Assembly (NCBI GenBank): GCA_966250375.1
Contig: CBINHE010000003.1
Coordinates: 1 to 64,000, forward strand
Direction: 5' to 3'
Source of the DNA: CAMLDH01 sp966250375
GTDB lineage: Bacteria; Pseudomonadota; Gammaproteobacteria; Burkholderiales; Burkholderiaceae_D
DNA length: 64,000 nt
The notes under the pieces are model-generated. The model had not been told where the DNA came from. It did no database searches and was given only the letters and a program-made list of their open reading frames with translations. How positions within the stretch are numbered: position 1 is the first letter of the stretch; every line of letters begins with the position of its first letter. Made by a program: the position numbers and the translations under genes. Below are positions 59,889-64,000 of the stretch, piece by piece.

Positions 59889-60163
59889 TTTAATAATTAA
59901 TTCTCGCGTCTATAGATACACCCTTGCAGGACGAAAAAATCCCTCAAATACATTGTTCCGTTATGGAGGATGAATGGTATAAGATTCCATAATTGATGTA
60001 AGGAAATTTTTTATGGCGAGCTTCTCTTTCTGAATTGTTAAATTTATTGAAGATTGCACCTTAATATTGTCGTTGTTCAATAATTCGCCTTGTTTTCTAA
60101 ACTGGTGTGAATTGAGCCTCGATCCAACGCTTAACTTGTACATAACCCAAAAAAGTTCTTGCA
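59889..60163. other. A+T-rich intergenic region before the GGDEF-EAL gene
   Basis: This stretch is clearly richer in A+T than its surroundings. A 67-codon frame is open on the minus strand (59961-60164, starting MQELFWVMYKLSVGS), but it has no recognisable product and no good ribosome site. It most likely holds the promoter of the downstream gene. I could not pick one box pair with confidence. Confidence 0.4.
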
Positions 60164-61885
60164 ATGTTTCCCAGTCGTAGTGATCTGATTAGCACGGCAG
60201 CACATACCCAATTAATCAGTCTCATGGAGGCTGTGGGTGATGCTGTATTTCAACTTAATCACAAAGGGGAAATTCTTTACGCCAGCAAACGCGCGATCGA
60301 CATGATCAACCGTGGCGAGCGTTTGGCAGGCTTGCCACTTTTCGAGCTGGTTTCGCTGACGGATCGTCTGGCGATTGCGGTTGCACTGGCTCAGGCGATC
60401 GAATCTGGCCAGCCGACCCGCATCAACGTACGCATGAATACCCGCGCCGCAGCACTCTGGTTCGAATGGCAATTGACCGCGTATTCGGCAGGAAATAGCG
60501 AACCGGAAGTGCTCGCCGTGGGACGTGATATCTCAGGACAGCAGGCAACCGAAGAGCGCTTGCGCTACATGGCCACACACGATGGACTAACGGGCTTGCC
60601 GAATCGCTCCCTGCTTTCCGACCGCATTCGCATGGCCATCGCGCAGGCGCGCCGCACCGGCAAAGGTTTTTCATTGATCGCGCTCGACTTGGACGGCTTC
60701 AAGAAAGTCAACGATGCACTTGGACACCCGGTCGGCGATGCATTGCTGCGCGTTGCGGGAGAGCGGCTACGCGAAGCCTTGCGCGACATTGATACGTTGG
60801 CGCGCGTTGGCGGCGACGAATTTGTCGCGGTGCTGCCGAACGCGGTGGATGAACATGAAATTCATCTGATCGGACGCCGCCTGATTTCCGCGATGCAGTT
60901 GCCGTTCGATATTCATGGCCATACCTTGTACGTGAGTACGTCGATCGGCGGCGCGATTTATCCGGAACACGGCGATAGTGAAGTGAAATTACTGGCGCAT
61001 GCCGATACCGCCATGTACCGCGCGAAGGAAACCGGCAAGGCCCGATGTGTTATCTACAGCCCTCAGAAGTTCACCTTGCCGGAACATGATGTTTCGATGG
61101 AAGCGGCGATGTTCGAGGCCGTCAGGAACGGCGAATTCCTGCTGCATTATCAGCCGATCGTCGATGCCCGGACCCGCCAGATAATGGGTTTCGAAGCATT
61201 GATGCGCTGGATGAGGCCCGAGTTGGGGGCAGTGTCGCCGGTGCAATTCATTCCGATGGCGGAAAGCAATGGCCTCATCAATTTGCTTGGCGCATGGGCA
61301 TTGAAGGCCGCGTGCATGCAAATCAGACGCTTCGAGGAAGTCGCCGGACGACAACTCTATGTGTCGGTCAACGTGAGTCCGCGACAGTTCCGCAACGATC
61401 AATTTCTTGATGTGATGGATGATGCGATCAAGTTGTCGGGATTGCAGGGCAGGCAGTTGTTGCTGGAGATTACTGAAGGGATCTTGATGTCTGATCCAGA
61501 GCATGCCGAGACGTTGCTGACGGCGATTACTGCGCGCAATGTGCGGATTGCGATTGACGACTTCGGCACCGGCTACTCCTCGCTGGCCTACCTGAAACGC
61601 TTTCCGATCGATGCACTGAAAATCGACCGTGCCTTCATCAAGGATTTGCCGTCATCAGTCAAGGATGCGGCCATCTGCAATGTTGTACTCAGCCTGGCCA
61701 ACCATCTGAAGTTGTCAACGGTGGCCGAAGGTGTCGAAAATGAACAACAACTGCAATTCCTGGCGACACAAGGCTGCACGCTGATTCAAGGCTTTCATAC
61801 CGGCCATCCCTTGCTGCCTGAGGATGTCATGGAAATACTGAAAGTGGGTGCCCCACTTGCAATGCCTCATTTGGCCCTCCACTAA
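60164..61885 (+). CDS. PAS-GGDEF-EAL cyclic-di-GMP signalling protein
   Basis: The 573-aa protein lacks obvious membrane helices and has three parts. A PAS sensor domain covers about residues 15-130. The GGDEF domain has an intact RVGGDEF near residue 215 and an inhibitory RXXD site (RDID) five residues before GGDEF. The EAL domain has GFEALMRW near residue 343, then DDFGTGYSSL and KIDRAFIKDL. Both the cyclase and phosphodiesterase signatures look intact, so it could make or break c-di-GMP. An HDOD gene follows 11 bases later. Confidence 0.92.
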   Translation: MFPSRSDLISTAAHTQLISLMEAVGDAVFQLNHKGEILYASKRAIDMINRGERLAGLPLFELVSLTDRLAIAVALAQAIESGQPTRINVRMNTRAAALWFEWQLTAYSAGNSEPEVLAVGRDISGQQATEERLRYMATHDGLTGLPNRSLLSDRIRMAIAQARRTGKGFSLIALDLDGFKKVNDALGHPVGDALLRVAGERLREALRDIDTLARVGGDEFVAVLPNAVDEHEIHLIGRRLISAMQLPFDIHGHTLYVSTSIGGAIYPEHGDSEVKLLAHADTAMYRAKETGKARCVIYSPQKFTLPEHDVSMEAAMFEAVRNGEFLLHYQPIVDARTRQIMGFEALMRWMRPELGAVSPVQFIPMAESNGLINLLGAWALKAACMQIRRFEEVAGRQLYVSVNVSPRQFRNDQFLDVMDDAIKLSGLQGRQLLLEITEGILMSDPEHAETLLTAITARNVRIAIDDFGTGYSSLAYLKRFPIDALKIDRAFIKDLPSSVKDAAICNVVLSLANHLKLSTVAEGVENEQQLQFLATQGCTLIQGFHTGHPLLPEDVMEILKVGAPLAMPHLALH

Positions 61886-61896
61886 AAAAGGGTTTA

Positions 61897-63357
61897 ATGC
61901 ACACTTTTCCTACCCAACCGGTTTCGCCTAGGCAAACGCTCGATCTGCTATGGACGCGTATACGTCAGCGCGGCGATCTTCCAGGCTTTTCCAAAGTCAT
62001 CAACGCCATTTTGGGCGCGATGCGTGGCGAGGATGACCGGGAATTCAACATGACCAAGACGGTGCTATCCGACCCGGCCTTGACGCAAAAAGTTTTGCGG
62101 CTGGCGAACAGTCCGATGTACTCGGTGTTCGGACGAGGCATCAATACCGTATCGAAAGCGGTCATTGTGCTGGGTACCGAAGCGATCGGGCATCTTGCAT
62201 TGGGATTGAAACTGCTGGATGGCTTGTCTGCCGCATCGTCGGACTCGACCAATGCGCGCAGCGAAATGGAAAGAGCGCTATTGGCAGCCCACATTGCCCG
62301 TCAGGTGGCGTCGACTGCCAACATGCGCGATACCGAAGAAGCAGTCGTGTGTTCGATGCTGCATACGCTAGGCCGCATGATGGTCACCTTCTATCTGGCC
62401 GATCACTGGGCGCAGATCCAGACGCGCTGTGCCGAGGCCGATCTCGATGAGGATGCGGCGGCACGCGAAGTGCTGGGACTCGGACTCGACGAATTCAGTC
62501 GCTTGATCGCGCAACATTGGGGCTTGCCGGCGTCGCTCGTCGACAGCTTGCAACACGTGGTGCCGAAAAAAGTGTGCGAACCGCTGAGTCACGCGGATTG
62601 GCTTGCTACCGTATCGACGATGTCCTCGCGATGTGCCGATGTGCTGCATCAAGGCAATGCCGCCAGCGCTGCCGGCATTTCGGAGATCGCGGGCGATTAT
62701 GCCGAAATGCTTGGCTTGGATGTTTCGCAAGTGTTGAGTGCTGTCGATAGCGCCCAGATGACGGCGCAGGCAGACGAAGTACACGTGCGCCCGGCCAAGA
62801 CGTCCGAGGCAATGAAAAAAACGCCGCCGGAACCGGGCAAGCCGGTGAATTCGGCGCAAATACTGACTGACGGCGTGGTCGATATATGTAGTGCATCGCA
62901 CAGCATGAGCGTTGCTCAGTTAATGACGATGGCGCTGGAAACCACCTATCAAGGGCTGGGATTGAGTCGTGCGATTATCTTCTTGCATAACCGGGAAGAG
63001 GCCAAATATTTGGCAAGCATGTGTATTGGTGACGGTGTGCAGGAACTGGTGCCGCGACTGGTGTTTAGCGATGTTTACCAACCCGACGTATTCCATGCGG
63101 CTCTGGCGAATGGCAAGATGATTTTTGTCGAGAATGCGCATGAGCAGACGTTCATGGACAAGTTGCCGCACTGGTGGAAAGAATCATTGCTGAGCGCGCG
63201 CGGTTTTGTGGTGTTGCCGTTAATCGTCAATCGCCAGCCGGCAGGCTTCATTTACGGCGACTGGGATCAAAGCTTGCCGCCCACGAAAATAGAGCCTGCG
63301 GAAATTCTGCTGTTGAATGAATTGCGCGATCTCGTTGCCAAGGCAATGGAGCTGTAA
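61897..63357 (+). CDS. HDOD domain protein with C-terminal GAF-like domain
   Basis: HDOD proteins are non-catalytic HD relatives in signalling. The 486-aa sequence has the HDOD core at about residues 20-225: LPGFSKVINAILGAMRGE, then VLSDPALTQKVLRLANSPMYSVFGRGINTVSKAVIVLGTEAI. A linker follows, then a GAF-like sensor domain (about 330-486). It lies 11 bases after the GGDEF-EAL gene, so the pair is likely co-expressed and may act in one c-di-GMP pathway, possibly motility or pili. That link is inference. Confidence 0.88.
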   Translation: MHTFPTQPVSPRQTLDLLWTRIRQRGDLPGFSKVINAILGAMRGEDDREFNMTKTVLSDPALTQKVLRLANSPMYSVFGRGINTVSKAVIVLGTEAIGHLALGLKLLDGLSAASSDSTNARSEMERALLAAHIARQVASTANMRDTEEAVVCSMLHTLGRMMVTFYLADHWAQIQTRCAEADLDEDAAAREVLGLGLDEFSRLIAQHWGLPASLVDSLQHVVPKKVCEPLSHADWLATVSTMSSRCADVLHQGNAASAAGISEIAGDYAEMLGLDVSQVLSAVDSAQMTAQADEVHVRPAKTSEAMKKTPPEPGKPVNSAQILTDGVVDICSASHSMSVAQLMTMALETTYQGLGLSRAIIFLHNREEAKYLASMCIGDGVQELVPRLVFSDVYQPDVFHAALANGKMIFVENAHEQTFMDKLPHWWKESLLSARGFVVLPLIVNRQPAGFIYGDWDQSLPPTKIEPAEILLLNELRDLVAKAMEL

Positions 63358-63404
63358 TACGGGGGCGATGTTGGCGCTACCCGCACATAAGAAATCAGAT
63401 GAGC

Positions 63405-63433
63405 AAAACGGCGGTACTGGCCGCCGTTTTGGG
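63405..63433 (+). terminator. Probable terminator after the HDOD gene
   Basis: AAAACGGCGG (63405-63414) pairs with CCGCCGTTTT (63421-63430) around TACTGG. The T-run is only four bases, so termination may be partial. Confidence 0.65.
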
Positions 63434-63513
63434 TAAATCGGCGTCTTGAATTAGGGTCGGAGTAAAATTTATTCGGTAGAATTCCCAGAATTCGACATCA
63501 TATTCGTTCTTCT

Positions 63514-64000
63514 ATGGCTCGACTTCCACGTCTCGTTATTCCCGAACAACCGCATCACGTGATTCAACGTGGCAATGATCGTCAGCTGATTTTTCGTGAT
63601 GCGGACGATCATGTCGCCTTCTTGAATTGGTTGCGGGAGGCCGCCAAAACCTTCAAAGTGGCCATTCATGCATATGTGCTCATGCCCAACCATATTCATT
63701 TGCTCGTATCGCCATCCGATACCTCAGGCTTGGGTCGCATGATGCAATGGATTGGTCGTCATTATGTGCCGTACTTTAATCGCAAGTACCAGCGCGTTGG
63801 CACCTTGTGGCAAGGGCGCTACAAGACGACAGTGATTGATGCTGAGCAATATTTCATGACGTGCAGCCGCTATATCGAGCTTAATCCTGTGCGGGCCGGT
63901 ATCGTTTTCCATCCAGTCGATTATCCGTGGTCGAGCTACGAGCACCACATTGGTGTCAAATCAGACGCATTGATCACCGATCATTCGCTGTATTGGGCCT
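63514..64000 (+). CDS. REP-associated tyrosine transposase (Y1_Tnp, IS200-like), partial
   Basis: An open frame from ATG 63514 runs off the window end without a stop. The 162 visible residues start MARLPRLVIPEQPHHVIQRG. They contain the HUH motif HIH at residues 60-62 (MPNHIHLLV), GTLWQGRYK and the likely catalytic tyrosine 120 in CSRYIELNPVRAG. These are the marks of RAYT proteins, single-copy relatives of IS200/IS605 transposases that spread REP elements. The segment GGGTCGGAGTAAAATTTA just upstream (from about 63453) resembles sequences often seen before such genes. Confidence 0.88.
   Translation, partial: MARLPRLVIPEQPHHVIQRGNDRQLIFRDADDHVAFLNWLREAAKTFKVAIHAYVLMPNHIHLLVSPSDTSGLGRMMQWIGRHYVPYFNRKYQRVGTLWQGRYKTTVIDAEQYFMTCSRYIELNPVRAGIVFHPVDYPWSSYEHHIGVKSDALITDHSLYWA

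Noticed and set aside
1..64000. CRISPR array, tRNA or rRNA genes, prophage
   Set aside because: No regularly spaced repeats, no cloverleaf-like intergenic segments, no rRNA sequence and no phage gene block were seen in reading through the window.

Overview
The window looks like the chromosome of a betaproteobacterium of the order Burkholderiales, most likely Oxalobacteraceae close to Herminiimonas or Janthinobacterium. This rests on protein wording, on the gene order pilMNOPQ-aroKB-dgt and kdsD-kdsC-lptC-lptA-lptB-rpoN-hpf, on system II cytochrome c maturation, and on a moderate G+C content. No database search was possible, so the genus is an inference. I saw no rRNA, tRNA, CRISPR array or prophage.

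Bases 1-15000 are the large ribosomal protein cluster: the end of tuf, then rpsJ, the rest of the S10 operon (rplC to rpsQ), the spc operon (rplN to secY, infA, rpmJ) and the alpha operon (rpsM, rpsK, rpsD, rpoA, rplQ). It is split by internal signals. Two look-alike promoters precede rplC and rplN, and a Rho-independent terminator separates rpsK from rpsD.

Bases 15000-33500 hold housekeeping genes. These are a NodI/NodJ-type ABC exporter, cutA-dsbD, a 1-Cys peroxiredoxin, corA, hemB, a probable small RNA, engB, cytochrome c4 with the ResB/CcsB haem-ligation system, msrPQ (repair of oxidised periplasmic methionine), lysA-lptM, cyaY and PBP1A. Redox work in the envelope is a theme here (DsbD, c4, Ccs, MsrPQ).

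Bases 33700-42200 are the type IV pilus assembly operon pilMNOPQ, with a sigma-54-type site upstream, followed by a fused aroK-aroB gene and dgt. Bases 42200-43440 form a small accessory island: an attC-like hairpin followed by a two-TM protein resembling putative abortive-infection (PutAbiC) proteins, whose stop codon lies inside the inverse core. This is an integron-cassette-like layout and the best candidate for something undescribed.

Bases 43480-50290, minus strand, carry an HIBYL-CoA hydrolase-like gene and the LPS transport/Kdo operon with rpoN and hpf. Bases 50349-57924 hold a KefB/C-type antiporter, an AEC transporter, an AlkB-type hydroxylase and uvrA. Between them is a 230-base scar made of degenerate copies of the 3' ends of uvrA and the antiporter gene, which I read as the junction of an old tandem duplication. 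Bases 58000-64000 hold an MFS transporter, ssb, a PAS-GGDEF-EAL protein, an HDOD-GAF protein and a REP-associated tyrosine transposase cut off by the window end.
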